Under the pieces are notes generated by a model, which was given only the letters and a program-made list of their open reading frames with translations, searched no databases and was not told where the DNA came from. From contig CAZXSC010000010.1 in the NCBI GenBank assembly GCA_964643045.1, positions 1 to 43,244 on the forward strand: a DNA stretch of 43,244 bases, read 5' to 3'. Origin of the DNA: TMED23 sp964643045 (GTDB taxonomy: Bacteria; Pseudomonadota; Alphaproteobacteria; Rhodospirillales; UBA2165). Every line of letters begins with the position of its first letter. Position 1 is the first letter of the stretch. The translations under genes and the position numbers were made by a program. This document shows positions 8,085 through 17,782 of this stretch, piece after piece.

Positions 8085-8840
8085 TTACTGTCGAGTATTG
8101 ATCAATTCATTCCATAACGCTAGCGAAACTAGCGCGGCCGTTTCTGCTCGTAGTAACCTTTGCCCAAGAGTAATTCTTTTAACAAAACCCTGATTGGTGA
8201 GCAGATTTTTCTCAGCTTCTGAGAATCCCCCCTCTGGCCCAACCAATATTGCATCGCTTAATATTTTCTGTTTGTCTAATCCAAGAACCGACATTTTTGT
8301 ACCTTCCTCTAAACTATCTCGCGTGGATGCCTCTGTTTCATCCATCACCAAGAGCCTGCGGGCAGAATCCCAGGTCTTCAATACTCGGTTTAATGCTATA
8401 GGCTCTGAAATTTCAGGCACTGTCATACGCTGACATTGTTCAGCGGCCTCAATTGCATTAGTTTTTAATCGACCCAGATTTATCTTTTCGAAATTAGTGT
8501 GATCGGTCAATACAGGTAACAATTTAGCTACACCTAACTCAGTTGCTTTTTCCACAATCATTCCAATGCGATTTTTTTTTATTGGCGAAAAGAGTAGCCA
8601 TATATCAGGTCCAGAAATTTGCTCTTTAACTTTCTTTCTAATATTGACCAAAATACTATTTTTTTTTGTATCCACTATTTCTCCTAAAAATTCTCCATCG
8701 CAGCCATTGAACAAAGAAAAATTGCTACCGGATTTTAGTCGCATGACATTTTTTAAGTAATGAAATTGGGCCGCCCGGACCTCAATTGTTCCCCCAATAA
8801 ACAAGTCTTTATCAACAAATAGTCTAATTTTTGGTGCCAT
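8085..8840 (-). CDS. rsmE: 16S rRNA (uracil-1498-N3) methyltransferase RsmE
   Basis: A 251-residue SPOUT-class methyltransferase that methylates U1498 of 16S rRNA. An N-terminal PUA-like part (residues 1-75) precedes the knotted SAM-binding domain. VGPEGGFS (200-207) and LGQRLLRAETA (225-235) are the family's SAM-pocket motifs. Length is normal. It is upstream of gshA in the same unit and divergent from ubiA, with 223 bases between the two starts. Confidence 0.95.
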   Translation of the reverse strand: MAPKIRLFVDKDLFIGGTIEVRAAQFHYLKNVMRLKSGSNFSLFNGCDGEFLGEIVDTKKNSILVNIRKKVKEQISGPDIWLLFSPIKKNRIGMIVEKATELGVAKLLPVLTDHTNFEKINLGRLKTNAIEAAEQCQRMTVPEISEPIALNRVLKTWDSARRLLVMDETEASTRDSLEEGTKMSVLGLDKQKILSDAILVGPEGGFSEAEKNLLTNQGFVKRITLGQRLLRAETAALVSLALWNELINTRQ

Positions 8841-9063
8841 AGATATTTGTTTAAGCCACTATTCGGGGTTTACTAACAACCTATATTTTTCCTAATAACC
8901 AATCTAGGACATATTTTCTAGCCAAGTTACAAAAAATATTACGACTTTGAAAACCAAAAATTAGAATAATATAATTACCATGCTTTAATTTGTTAAAGTT
9001 AGAGAAATAGGTTTAACACCTTCTTACCATTGATTATGAAAATTTCGCGACTACACTGTCTAA

Positions 9064-9984
9064 ATGGAAAACCGAGAGGCATCTGACATTCCGCATGACA
9101 ATTGGGTCGACAGATGGCTCCCTTCAAGTCTTCGCCCTTACGCCAGACTGGCGCGTTTTGATCGCCCGATTGGAACTTGGTTGCTTTTGTTTCCTTGCTG
9201 GTGGTCGCTCGCGCTCGCAATCAATGATTGGCATAACTGGGATAAAATTATATGGCTTTTTATACTCTTCGGCATCGGGGCAACAATTATGCGTGGCGCC
9301 GGTTGTTGCTTGAATGATATTGCGGATCGGAATTTTGATTCTCTCGTTGCGCGTACGAAAGAGCGCCCAATAGCTTCGGGCATTATTAGTGTCAAACAAG
9401 GCTTTTTATTCATGGCACTATTATGTGCTCTTGGCCTTACAATCTTACTCCAGTTCAATCTTTTCGCCGTCGTGTTAGGTATTGCCTCATTGTCTTTAAT
9501 TATCATATACCCATTTAGTAAACGTTTTACCTATTGGCCTCAGTTTATTCTTGGCCTAGCCTTCAATTGGGGGGCTCTTTTAGGCTGGGCGGCAATTCGG
9601 GGAGAACTACAAATGCCTGCCATTTTTTTGTATATGGGAGGCATAGCTTGGACCCTTGGCTACGACACAATTTATGCACTTCAGGACAAACACGATGATT
9701 CAATTGCTGGAATTAAATCAACAGCTTTATTGCTAGGTGATAATATTCGAATTTGGTTGTATTTGTTTTTTGGTTCAGCCATTTTCTTCATGGGATTGTC
9801 CGGCTTGCTTGCGGAATTAAAGTGGCCATTTTATGTTGGCCTCTCCTGTACCTGCGTTCAAGCAACTTGGCAAGTTGCACTACTTAAACCAAGTAGTCCA
9901 TATGATTGCCTTTCTAAGTTCAAGTCAAATCGCTTATTCGGCTGGTTATTTCTCGGAGGGGTTGTTGCCAGCCAACTATACTAG
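9064..9984 (+). CDS. ubiA: 4-hydroxybenzoate polyprenyltransferase UbiA
   Basis: A 306-residue integral membrane prenyltransferase that attaches the polyprenyl tail to 4-hydroxybenzoate in ubiquinone synthesis. Both Asp-rich motifs that bind Mg-pyrophosphate are present: NDIADRNFD at residues 84-92 and DTIYALQDKHDD at 201-212. About eight or nine hydrophobic helices are visible. No clear Shine-Dalgarno precedes the ATG, but the N-terminal sequence (WLPSSLRPYARLARFDRPIG) is the expected one. The presence of ubiquinone synthesis fits a respiring proteobacterium. The gene converges on the YqeY gene, 23 bases away. Confidence 0.96.
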   Translation: MENREASDIPHDNWVDRWLPSSLRPYARLARFDRPIGTWLLLFPCWWSLALAINDWHNWDKIIWLFILFGIGATIMRGAGCCLNDIADRNFDSLVARTKERPIASGIISVKQGFLFMALLCALGLTILLQFNLFAVVLGIASLSLIIIYPFSKRFTYWPQFILGLAFNWGALLGWAAIRGELQMPAIFLYMGGIAWTLGYDTIYALQDKHDDSIAGIKSTALLLGDNIRIWLYLFFGSAIFFMGLSGLLAELKWPFYVGLSCTCVQATWQVALLKPSSPYDCLSKFKSNRLFGWLFLGGVVASQLY

Positions 9985-10007
9985 ATACACGATATATCCT
10001 ACCATAG

Positions 10008-10469
10008 TTAGGTCAGACGTTCTTTAACAACCTTGCTGGCTTTTCCAAAATCCAATTGTCCCGCGTAGTCTTCCCTAAGTTTTGCCATCACTGTGCCCAT
10101 TTCTTTTAAGTTTTTTGCCCCCAAGCCTTCAATTACCAACACGATTGCGGCTATCATTTCATCATCGCTCAATTGTTCAGGCAAAAACTGTTTAATAACT
10201 TCAATCTCCTCGGATTCACGTGCAGCTAATTCCGGACGCTCACCTTTCGTATATGCTTCGATCGAATCGTGGCGCTGTTTAATCATTGATTGAAGTAACT
10301 GCAGGATCCCATCATCACTCACACCTTCTTCATCGCCCACCCCCTTTGTTCGATCGGCAATGTCACGATCCTTAATTGCCGCATTTATTAGCCGCAAAGT
10401 CGAAACTTTAGTTTGGTCTTTCGCTTTCATAGCCGTTTTAAGCGTATCATTTATCTTTTCTCGAAGCAT
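10008..10469 (-). CDS. GatB/YqeY domain protein
   Basis: A YqeY-family protein of about 153 residues. Its C-terminal half (FLPEQLSDDEM through FGKASKVVKERL) resembles the tail domain of GatB, and the N-terminal helix LREKINDTLKTAMKAKD is typical. YqeY proteins are thought to be involved in tRNA-dependent amidation or RNA binding, but their function is not settled. The frame continues 11 codons upstream to an ATG at 10502; I prefer 10469 because family members usually begin MLRE/D and GTGGGA lies eight bases upstream of it. It is divergent from carA, as in several alphaproteobacterial genomes. Confidence 0.88.
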   Translation of the reverse strand: MLREKINDTLKTAMKAKDQTKVSTLRLINAAIKDRDIADRTKGVGDEEGVSDDGILQLLQSMIKQRHDSIEAYTKGERPELAARESEEIEVIKQFLPEQLSDDEMIAAIVLVIEGLGAKNLKEMGTVMAKLREDYAGQLDFGKASKVVKERLT

Positions 10470-10584
10470 CGAATCAATCCCACTAATTGAGTTGTGGGAC
10501 ATTAGCCCAAAGCAAAAGCCTGAGTCAAATCGATTCCCTTTTATAAGCTATTGATTTTAAATTATATTTTTAAAATTATTTTTC

Positions 10585-10613
10585 TTGACCACAGCCTTTA
10601 CATCGCCTAAGAG
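10585..10613 (+). promoter_or_regulatory. Putative carAB promoter
   Basis: TTGACC (10585-10590), a 17-base spacer and TAAGAG (10608-10613). The -35 fits well and the -10 poorly. It would leave a leader of about 115 bases before carA, in which I see no clear attenuator. Confidence 0.4.
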
Positions 10614-10737
10614 ATGCTTCCAGCCTGACACGACGCTAAAATGTTGATTTTTTGTTTAATCACTGTCTGACTCAATTAATCCTAGCGTTCCGTTCAGATG
10701 ATTTGATCGTTCGAGTAAACAAGGATCCGCCAAAATC

Positions 10738-11901
10738 ATGACGGACGCCGTGAATGAAAAGCTGCAAATTAATTATCCGATAAATAAGGATGCCGCATTG
10801 ATTCTTAGCGATGGCTCGGTGTTTTGGGGTAATGGCGCGGGAGCAAAAACATCAGGTACCGGCGAACTTTGCTTTAATACATCCTTCACCGGCTATCAAG
10901 AAATTATAACAGATCCATCATATGCTGGCCAAATTATTACGTTTACATTTCCTCATATTGGCATTACCGGCACCAATCCAGAGGACATCGAAACAGGAAA
11001 ACCTGCCGCTCGCGGTTGTGTAATGGCAGCTGACATCTCCGACCCTTCAAACTGGCGTTCAACCCAGCATCTTGATACATGGCTACAGTCTATGAATCTC
11101 GCAGCCATCACGGGAATTGATACTCGCCGTCTAACTCGTCGTATTAGAGATTCTGGCTTCGCTAATGCAACGATAGTTAACGGCTCAGTTGACATTGAGG
11201 CCGCACTTGAGAAAGCAATCAAATTTCCCGGTCTAGATGGTATGGACCTTGCGAAAGAAGTGACATGTTCAGAGCCTTACAAGTGGGATGAGGGCATTTG
11301 GGCTATCAAAAAAGGATATAGCCAACAACATGAATTAGCACCCCATGTGATCGCGATAGATTTTGGAGCTAAGCGAAATATTCTGAGAAGTTTAGCTGCA
11401 GCTGGTTGTTCGATAACCGTTGTGCCTGCAAAAACGCCCGCGAGAGAAATTTTATCTCTCAACCCGGATGGCATTTTTCTCTCAAACGGTCCCGGAGATC
11501 CTGCAGCAACCGGCACCTACGCCGTGCCAATGATCAAAGAGCTGATTGGAAACAATTTACCAATTTTTGGTATTTGTCTTGGCCATCAGATGTTAGCTCT
11601 CGCGCTTGGAGCAAGGACAGAGAAAATGCACCATGGCCACCGAGGAGCTAATCACCCAGTAAAAGATCTAGAAACCTCAAAAATTGAAATTACTTCCCAA
11701 AATCATGGATTCGTGGTTGCGTCGAATAGCCTACCCCCAAACGTTATTGAAACCCACCGTTCCCTATTTGATGGTACTGTTGAAGGAATTAGGTTAAAAG
11801 ACAAGCCCATTTTCTCAGTCCAACATCATCCTGAGGCATCTCCTGGCCCCCAAGACAGTCATCATCTGTTTGGTAAGTTCGTAGACCTAATGAGAAGGTA
11901 A
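10738..11901 (+). CDS. carA: Carbamoyl-phosphate synthase small (glutaminase) subunit
   Basis: A 387-residue subunit that hydrolyses glutamine and passes ammonia to CarB, feeding arginine and pyrimidine synthesis. The class I amidotransferase triad is visible: Cys280 in FGICLGHQ, His364 and Glu366 in QHHPEASPG. The N-terminal CPSase small-chain domain includes GELCFNTSFTGYQE. Its stop codon TAA shares one base with the ATG of carB (TAATG), so translation is coupled. The AAGGA before the start is rather distant (about 13 bases). Confidence 0.97.
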   Translation: MTDAVNEKLQINYPINKDAALILSDGSVFWGNGAGAKTSGTGELCFNTSFTGYQEIITDPSYAGQIITFTFPHIGITGTNPEDIETGKPAARGCVMAADISDPSNWRSTQHLDTWLQSMNLAAITGIDTRRLTRRIRDSGFANATIVNGSVDIEAALEKAIKFPGLDGMDLAKEVTCSEPYKWDEGIWAIKKGYSQQHELAPHVIAIDFGAKRNILRSLAAAGCSITVVPAKTPAREILSLNPDGIFLSNGPGDPAATGTYAVPMIKELIGNNLPIFGICLGHQMLALALGARTEKMHHGHRGANHPVKDLETSKIEITSQNHGFVVASNSLPPNVIETHRSLFDGTVEGIRLKDKPIFSVQHHPEASPGPQDSHHLFGKFVDLMRR

Positions 11902-14900
11902 TGCCGAAAAGAACTGACATTAAAACCATTATGATCATAGGAGCTGGTCCAATTGTTATTGGTCAGGCATGTGAATTTGACTATTCCGGTGCACAAGCGT
12001 GTAAAGCATTGCGCGAAGAGGGATACCGAATTGTTCTAGTCAATTCAAATCCTGCAACAATAATGACAGATCCCGATACTGCGGACGCGACATATATTGA
12101 ACCCATTACCCCTGAATTTATTGAACAAATCATCATTAAAGAAAAGCCAGAAGCAATCTTACCAACTATGGGTGGTCAAACAGCCCTGAATGCGGCGATG
12201 ACGCTTTGGAAAAATGGCACCCTTGACATTTATGGTGTCGAATTAATCGGGGCAAAAGCGGAAAGTATTGATAAAGCGGAAGATCGGCTTAAGTTCAAAG
12301 ATGCTATGGATAAAATTGGGTTAGACAGCCCAATCTCCTCACTAGTAACGAATTTAGGCGAAGCCACTAACTCTATGGAAGAAATTGGTCTCCCCATGAT
12401 TATCCGACCCAGCTTTACTCTCGGAGGCGCAGGCGGGGGAGTTGCTTATACAAAACCGGAATATGACCATATGGTAGCAACAGGCCTTACCACTTCTCCA
12501 GTAAATTCCGTATTAGTTGAAGAATCTATCATTGGTTGGAAAGAATATGAAATGGAAGTTGTCCGCGACCGGGCGGATAACTGTATTATTATTTGTTCAA
12601 TCGAAAATATAGATCCTATGGGCATCCATACTGGCGACTCTATAACTGTCGCTCCCGCTCTGACTTTGACCGATAAAGAATACCAAATCCTTCGAAATGC
12701 ATCAATTGCAGTATTGCGAGAAATCGGGGTCGACACAGGCGGCTCTAACGTACAATTTGCCATCAATCCCAAAAACGGGCGTCTTGTAATTATTGAAATG
12801 AACCCGCGGGTATCTCGGTCATCAGCACTTGCGTCAAAAGCAACGGGTTTTCCAATAGCAAAAATCGCTGCTAAACTAGCAGTTGGCTACACATTGGACG
12901 AACTAAATAACGATATTACGGGTTCAACACCGGCTGCGTTTGAACCTACCATCGATTACATCGTAACTAAAATTCCGCGATTCACATTCGAAAAATTTCC
13001 GCAGACTGAAGCAGTGCTATCAACAGCAATGAAATCTGTAGGTGAAGCTATGTCGATAGGCCGAACTTTTGCAGAAAGTTTACAAAAAGGTCTTCGATCA
13101 ATGGAAATTGGAATTAATGGTTTAGACGAAATCGAGATTGAAGGTGCTCCAGACGCGAATAGTATTAAAGCTGCATTGTCTCAACATCATCCCTACCGTA
13201 TTTTGTATATCGCCCAAGCGATACGGCACGGCCTTAGTCTTGAAGAAATTCGTAAAGCATCAAATTTTGATCCCTGGTTCTTAAATCAAATTAAGGCTAT
13301 TATCGACGTAGAGGAGTTATTGCGCATTAATGGCCTTCCAACAAAAAGACCTAGTTTATTAAAAATAAAAAAAATGGGGTTTTCTGATGAGCGCTTAGCT
13401 GAACTCACTGGTGAAAATATTTCGGATGTAACGCACATTAGGAAAAAATTAAACGTACACCCTATCTATAAACGAGTAGATACTTGCGCTGCCGAATTTC
13501 CATCACAAACATCTTACATGTATTCCTCGTACGAGGGAGACGGTCTGAACACTCCTGAAAGTGAGGTCAATCCAACAAATAAAGAAAAGGTTATTATACT
13601 AGGCGGAGGCCCTAACCGCATAGGTCAAGGGATTGAATTTGATTACTGCTGTGTTCATGCTGCCTACGCGATGAAAGATGCTGGTTATGAAACCATAATG
13701 GTTAACTGCAACCCAGAAACCGTTTCAACCGACTATGACACATCTGATCGATTGTATTTTGAACCTCTAACCAGCGAAGATGTTGTTGAACTAATCCATG
13801 CCGAACGGAGTAGGGGCAAAGTTCACGGGGTAATCGTCCAGTTTGGTGGTCAAACACCATTAAAGCTTGCGGCCACCTTGAAGTCAGAAAAAATCCGGAT
13901 TCTGGGAACCTCACCAGATGCGATCGATTTGGCGGAGGACCGACGACGGTTTAAAAAACTACTCAATGAACTAGCCTTAAAACAACCTCCTAACGGGATA
14001 GCACGCTCAACTGCTGAAGCGGAAGAAATTGCCAAGCAAATTGGATTTCCTCTTGTGATCCGTCCATCTTATGTCCTTGGTGGGCGCGCAATGGAAATTG
14101 TACATAATGTAGAGAGCTTGCGCCAATATATGAAAACCGCTGTCTCGATCTCTGGAGATAGACCAATTCTGATTGATTGGTACCTGCGTAATTCTATTGA
14201 GGTAGACGTCGATGCCATTTGTGATGGTGAAAATGTTTACGTTGCTGGAGTAATGGAACATATCGAAGAGGCCGGTATTCATTCAGGTGACAGCGCATGC
14301 TCACTACCGCCTTATTCTTTATCAGACAAGGTTATTCTCGAATTGAGGAAACAAACCGAAGCTTTAGCTTTAGCGCTTAACGTTATAGGCCTAATGAATG
14401 TTCAATTTGCTATCCAAAATAATGTTATTTTTGTTCTTGAAGTAAATCCACGTGCTAGCCGAACAGTTCCATTTGTTGCTAAAGCCACCGGTGTCCCGAT
14501 TGCAAAAATCGCTGCCCGGGTTATGGCCGGTGAGAAGCTAACCAACTTTGGTCTAATTGAGAATCTCAGGCCTCATTATACTGCAGTAAAAGAAGCCGTT
14601 TTCCCATTTTCACGCTTTCCTGGTGTTGATATAATTTTGGGACCAGAAATGAAATCAACAGGAGAAGTGATGGGTATTGATGTAGATTTTCCGCGTGCTT
14701 TTGCTAAATCCCAACTAGGGGCTGGTACAATATTACCATCTGAAGGTACCGTCTTCATTTCGGTCAAAGATAGCGATAAAGCCGCCGTCAAAGATTTAGC
14801 ACATGAATTACAAAAACTTGGTTTTCAGATCTTGGCAACCGACGGAACTTCAAGGCTCTTATCCGAAGCTGGTATTGCAGCCAAACAAATTAACAAAGTA

Positions 14901-15155
14901 CTTCAAGGGCATCCGCATTGTGTTGATGCTATTATAGCTGGTGAAGTACAGATGATAATAAACACAACGGAAGGTATTCAAGCAATTAACGATAGTTTTT
15001 CCATAAGAAGTTCATCACTGGCATATAATATACCACGATATACAACGATCGCCGGTGCAGCGGCCGCTGTTGGAGCAATAAAAGCAGAGAAAAATGGCAA
15101 ATTTCTGAGTGATAAGGGACTTGTAGTTAAGCCACTACAATCATATGTTGGTTAA
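11901..15155 (+). CDS. carB: Carbamoyl-phosphate synthase large subunit
   Basis: A 1084-residue synthetase with two homologous ATP-grasp halves. The first (carboxyphosphate) half opens with GAGPIVIGQACEFDYSGAQA. The second (carbamoyl-phosphate) half starts near residue 566 with GGGPNRIGQGIEFDYCC. A MGS-like allosteric domain closes the protein (about residues 950-1084). It makes carbamoyl phosphate from bicarbonate, ATP and ammonia from CarA. Length and order are standard. It is followed 71 bases later by greA, a conserved alphaproteobacterial arrangement. Confidence 0.98.
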   Translation: MPKRTDIKTIMIIGAGPIVIGQACEFDYSGAQACKALREEGYRIVLVNSNPATIMTDPDTADATYIEPITPEFIEQIIIKEKPEAILPTMGGQTALNAAMTLWKNGTLDIYGVELIGAKAESIDKAEDRLKFKDAMDKIGLDSPISSLVTNLGEATNSMEEIGLPMIIRPSFTLGGAGGGVAYTKPEYDHMVATGLTTSPVNSVLVEESIIGWKEYEMEVVRDRADNCIIICSIENIDPMGIHTGDSITVAPALTLTDKEYQILRNASIAVLREIGVDTGGSNVQFAINPKNGRLVIIEMNPRVSRSSALASKATGFPIAKIAAKLAVGYTLDELNNDITGSTPAAFEPTIDYIVTKIPRFTFEKFPQTEAVLSTAMKSVGEAMSIGRTFAESLQKGLRSMEIGINGLDEIEIEGAPDANSIKAALSQHHPYRILYIAQAIRHGLSLEEIRKASNFDPWFLNQIKAIIDVEELLRINGLPTKRPSLLKIKKMGFSDERLAELTGENISDVTHIRKKLNVHPIYKRVDTCAAEFPSQTSYMYSSYEGDGLNTPESEVNPTNKEKVIILGGGPNRIGQGIEFDYCCVHAAYAMKDAGYETIMVNCNPETVSTDYDTSDRLYFEPLTSEDVVELIHAERSRGKVHGVIVQFGGQTPLKLAATLKSEKIRILGTSPDAIDLAEDRRRFKKLLNELALKQPPNGIARSTAEAEEIAKQIGFPLVIRPSYVLGGRAMEIVHNVESLRQYMKTAVSISGDRPILIDWYLRNSIEVDVDAICDGENVYVAGVMEHIEEAGIHSGDSACSLPPYSLSDKVILELRKQTEALALALNVIGLMNVQFAIQNNVIFVLEVNPRASRTVPFVAKATGVPIAKIAARVMAGEKLTNFGLIENLRPHYTAVKEAVFPFSRFPGVDIILGPEMKSTGEVMGIDVDFPRAFAKSQLGAGTILPSEGTVFISVKDSDKAAVKDLAHELQKLGFQILATDGTSRLLSEAGIAAKQINKVLQGHPHCVDAIIAGEVQMIINTTEGIQAINDSFSIRSSSLAYNIPRYTTIAGAAAAVGAIKAEKNGKFLSDKGLVVKPLQSYVG

Positions 15156-15226
15156 GAGTTATAGTGATTTATTTAATGTTCCGTTATAAAGAATTGCAAT
15201 CTGTGATTACTATTTAGGTTTATAAT

Positions 15227-15700
15227 ATGGAAAAAGTCCCCATGACGGCTAACGGCCTAGCCGCACTTGAAGAGGAATTACGGCGTTTAAAATTTAACGA
15301 TCGTCAAGAAGTTATCAAGGCTATAGAAGTCGCTCGTGAACATGGCGACCTATCAGAAAATGCCGAATATCATGCCGCACGCGAGAAACAAAGTTTTATC
15401 GAAGGTCGTGTATTGGAATTAGAGTCTGTTATCAGCCTAGCTGATGTAATCGACCCAACAAAACTATCTGGCGATACGGTGCGATTTGGAGCAACGGTCG
15501 AATTAGCCGATGAAGATACCGATGAAAAATCAATGTTCCAAATTGTTGGAACCCACGAAGCCGACATTGAGAATGGTATGCTATCGATAACATCACCAAC
15601 TGCTCGGGCCTTAATTGGAAAATCACTGGGGGATAGTGTTGATGTCGCCACTCCTGGTGGTTCGAAGTCCTACGAAATCATCAACGTGGTGTATAAGTAA
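15227..15700 (+). CDS. greA: Transcription elongation factor GreA
   Basis: A 157-residue factor that enters the secondary channel of RNA polymerase and stimulates cleavage of backtracked transcripts. The N-terminal coiled coil carries the tip motif GDLSENAEYHAA (about 45-56) with the acidic residues that act at the active site. The C-terminal FKBP-like domain includes TVRFGATVELAD and SPTARALIGKSLGD. It is downstream of carAB and may share its transcript or use its own promoter. Confidence 0.97.
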   Translation: MEKVPMTANGLAALEEELRRLKFNDRQEVIKAIEVAREHGDLSENAEYHAAREKQSFIEGRVLELESVISLADVIDPTKLSGDTVRFGATVELADEDTDEKSMFQIVGTHEADIENGMLSITSPTARALIGKSLGDSVDVATPGGSKSYEIINVVYK

Positions 15701-15794
15701 AAACAATATTTTAGGCGCCATGGCCGCCAATTGGAATAAATTAACATAAAATTCTTATGCAATTTTTTCGCATGCACCCATTTAATCAAGCATT

Positions 15795-15820
15795 AGTGAA
15801 TTCTTACGCAGAAATTCACT
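15795..15820. repeat. Inverted repeat between greA and lrp
   Basis: AGTGAATT (15795-15802) and AATTCACT (15813-15820) form an 8-bp stem around a 10-base loop. There is no T-run on either side, so it is not a clear terminator. It may be a protein-binding site or a weak hairpin between two converging genes. The rest of the 276-base gap (15701-15976) shows nothing I recognise. Confidence 0.4.
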
Positions 15821-15976
15821 TGAAAACTCACCCTTCCTATTTATTCTGAGTAGCCCCGACAATTTTTTACCAAGAGCGCACAGAAATACCCCTTAAGCTG
15901 AAATACCTTCTTGGAATTAATCATTATACTTCACAGTAAATGGCTCTTCAGAATCAATTAGGCAAGGATAGGGAGT

Positions 15977-16483
15977 TTACTCTTCTGATTTTCCAAGATC
16001 AAAATTACAATCAACTGGTATTCCAGGATTAGCTTTTGAAGAACGAATAGCCAGCGATGACTTTACATGAGCCACATTCGGCGCTGCAGTTAGTTTTTTC
16101 ATGACAAAATTCTGATAGGCTTCCCAATTCTCGGCAACTACTTTGAGTAAAAAATCAGTCTCACCCGCTAACATGTGGCATTCACGGACCTCAGGCCAAG
16201 AATTTATAAGTTCCTCAAAAGCAACTAAGTCCGGCTCTGCCTGACTAGATAAGCCCACCTGAGAAAACACGGTAACGTTATAACCAAGCACGGTAGGCTC
16301 TAAGTCAGCATGATATCCCCTGATGAACCCAGCTTCTTCAAGTGCTCTCACCCTTCTTAAACAGGGCGGTGCAGAGATACCAACCCGGTTCGCCAATTCA
16401 ACATTTGTAATTCTACCGTTACCTTGCAACTCATGTAATATGTTACGATCTACGTTATCAAGTTTGACATGTGACATTTCCAT
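15977..16483 (-). CDS. Lrp/AsnC-family transcriptional regulator
   Basis: A 168-residue regulator. The N-terminal winged helix-turn-helix spans about residues 7-55 (VDRNILHELQGNGRITNVEL, then VGISAPPCLRRVRALEEAG), and a C-terminal RAM domain follows that binds amino acids and mediates octamers. It is divergent from trxB, an arrangement repeated in many Alphaproteobacteria. The shared 210-base region carries a 10-bp inverted repeat that could be its operator. Amino acid effector and targets are unknown. Confidence 0.92.
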   Translation of the reverse strand: MEMSHVKLDNVDRNILHELQGNGRITNVELANRVGISAPPCLRRVRALEEAGFIRGYHADLEPTVLGYNVTVFSQVGLSSQAEPDLVAFEELINSWPEVRECHMLAGETDFLLKVVAENWEAYQNFVMKKLTAAPNVAHVKSSLAIRSSKANPGIPVDCNFDLGKSEE

Positions 16484-16529
16484 CTACCTCTGCGTTAATT
16501 GTAGTTTACGGTTGTGTAACAGGTCACGC

Positions 16530-16559
16530 AATATTATTTCAATTTCGGAAAATAATATT
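16530..16559. repeat. AT-rich inverted repeat in the lrp-trxB divergent promoter region
   Basis: AATATTATTT (16530-16539) and AAATAATATT (16550-16559) are perfect inverted copies 10 bases apart. It lies 47 bases upstream of the lrp start and about 64 bases upstream of the trxB -35. Lrp-type regulators bind AT-rich imperfect palindromes, so autoregulation is plausible. Confidence 0.45.
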
Positions 16560-16622
16560 ACCTATAATATCTGTTCGGCAACTAAATTTAATAGTGCGTT
16601 TTTTAATCAACTTCTTGTCCTC

Positions 16623-16651
16623 TTGCGTATAACTTAAGCACTTCCTATGTT
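16623..16651 (+). promoter_or_regulatory. Putative trxB promoter
   Basis: TTGCGT (16623-16628), a 17-base spacer and TATGTT (16646-16651). It lies about 40 bases upstream of the trxB start codon. Confidence 0.5.
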
Positions 16652-16693
16652 ATATTTAATTAAACCTAACAACAATCGGAGTTCGCATTACCT

Positions 16694-17665
16694 ATGTCTA
16701 ACTACCATTATAAAGTACTAATCCTTGGCTCCGGCGCCGCAGGCCTCACCGCTGCAATTTATGCGGCTCGTGCTAACTTGAAACCAGCTTTAATTCATGG
16801 GATGCAACCAGGGGGTCAGATGACCATTACGACCGATGTTGAAAATTACCCAGGTTTTGCTGAAGTAATTCAAGGTCCATGGCTAATGGAACAAATCCAA
16901 GCCCAAGCAAAAGGCGTGGGTACAAACATGATATCGGATATCATAACAGACGTTAATTTATTATCCCTGCCGTTCAAATTAACGGGTGATACTGGAGATA
17001 CTTATACATGTGATGCATTAATTATATCAACCGGTGCACAAGCGAAATGGCTTGGTTTGGACAGCGAACTCAAATATCAAGGTTTTGGTGTTTCAGCATG
17101 TGCAACTTGTGATGGTTTTTTCTACCGGGGAAAAAAAGTTGCCGTTGTAGGTGGTGGCAATACAGCTGTTGAAGAGGCGTTGTATCTGACAAACCATGCA
17201 ACCAAAGTCATTCTCATTCATCGTCGAAATACCTTACGTGCCGAAAAAATATTACAGGACCGATTGTTGGCGAATCCCAAAATTGAGATTATATGGAACA
17301 CTGTAGTAGAAGAAATTTTCGGGAAACATGAGGGACCTATGCCTGAAGTAACTGGTATAAGAATAAGAAATGTGGAAACAGATAAGCATAAAGAGTACAG
17401 TCTTGACGGGATTTTCATTGCTATAGGTCACCAACCCAACACAAGCATTTTTGGAAAACAATTGAACATGAATAATGAAGGCTACTTAATTACAAAGCCC
17501 GACAGCACGGCAACAAATATTCCAGGTATTTTTGCCGCAGGTGATGTGCAAGATAATAAATTTCGCCAAGCGGTAACAGCTGCTGGTACTGGCTGTATGG
17601 CAGCACTTGAAACCGAGAAATATTTAGCTGAAATCGAAAATAAAGAAAAGGTGGCCGCTGAATGA
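16694..17665 (+). CDS. trxB: Thioredoxin-disulfide reductase
   Basis: A 323-residue flavoprotein that passes electrons from NADPH to thioredoxin in the cytosol. The FAD-binding GSGAAGLTAA is at residues 12-21. The redox pair is Cys136-Ala-Thr-Cys139, and the NADPH site GGGNTAVE is at 153-160. GIFAAGDV marks the second FAD-binding segment. It is divergent from the Lrp gene. Low-molecular-weight TrxB length is normal. Confidence 0.98.
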   Translation: MSNYHYKVLILGSGAAGLTAAIYAARANLKPALIHGMQPGGQMTITTDVENYPGFAEVIQGPWLMEQIQAQAKGVGTNMISDIITDVNLLSLPFKLTGDTGDTYTCDALIISTGAQAKWLGLDSELKYQGFGVSACATCDGFFYRGKKVAVVGGGNTAVEEALYLTNHATKVILIHRRNTLRAEKILQDRLLANPKIEIIWNTVVEEIFGKHEGPMPEVTGIRIRNVETDKHKEYSLDGIFIAIGHQPNTSIFGKQLNMNNEGYLITKPDSTATNIPGIFAAGDVQDNKFRQAVTAAGTGCMAALETEKYLAEIENKEKVAAE

Positions 17666-17683
17666 ATAAATTAACACCTAAGT

Positions 17684-17710
17684 CTTAATTATTACATTAT
17701 AATAATTAAG
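17684..17710 (+). repeat. Perfect AT-rich inverted repeat between trxB and the LysR gene
   Basis: CTTAATTATTA (17684-17694) and TAATAATTAAG (17700-17710) form an 11-bp stem with a five-base loop. It lies 19 bases after the trxB stop. It may be a weak terminator (followed only by AGCTTT) or an operator for the LysR regulator downstream. Confidence 0.5.
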
Positions 17711-17782
17711 AGCTTTAAAAATGGTTCCAAGTATTTCTTTCGAAATCGACTGGCGGCTAAAACAACATTTTGGAATTAAGAG

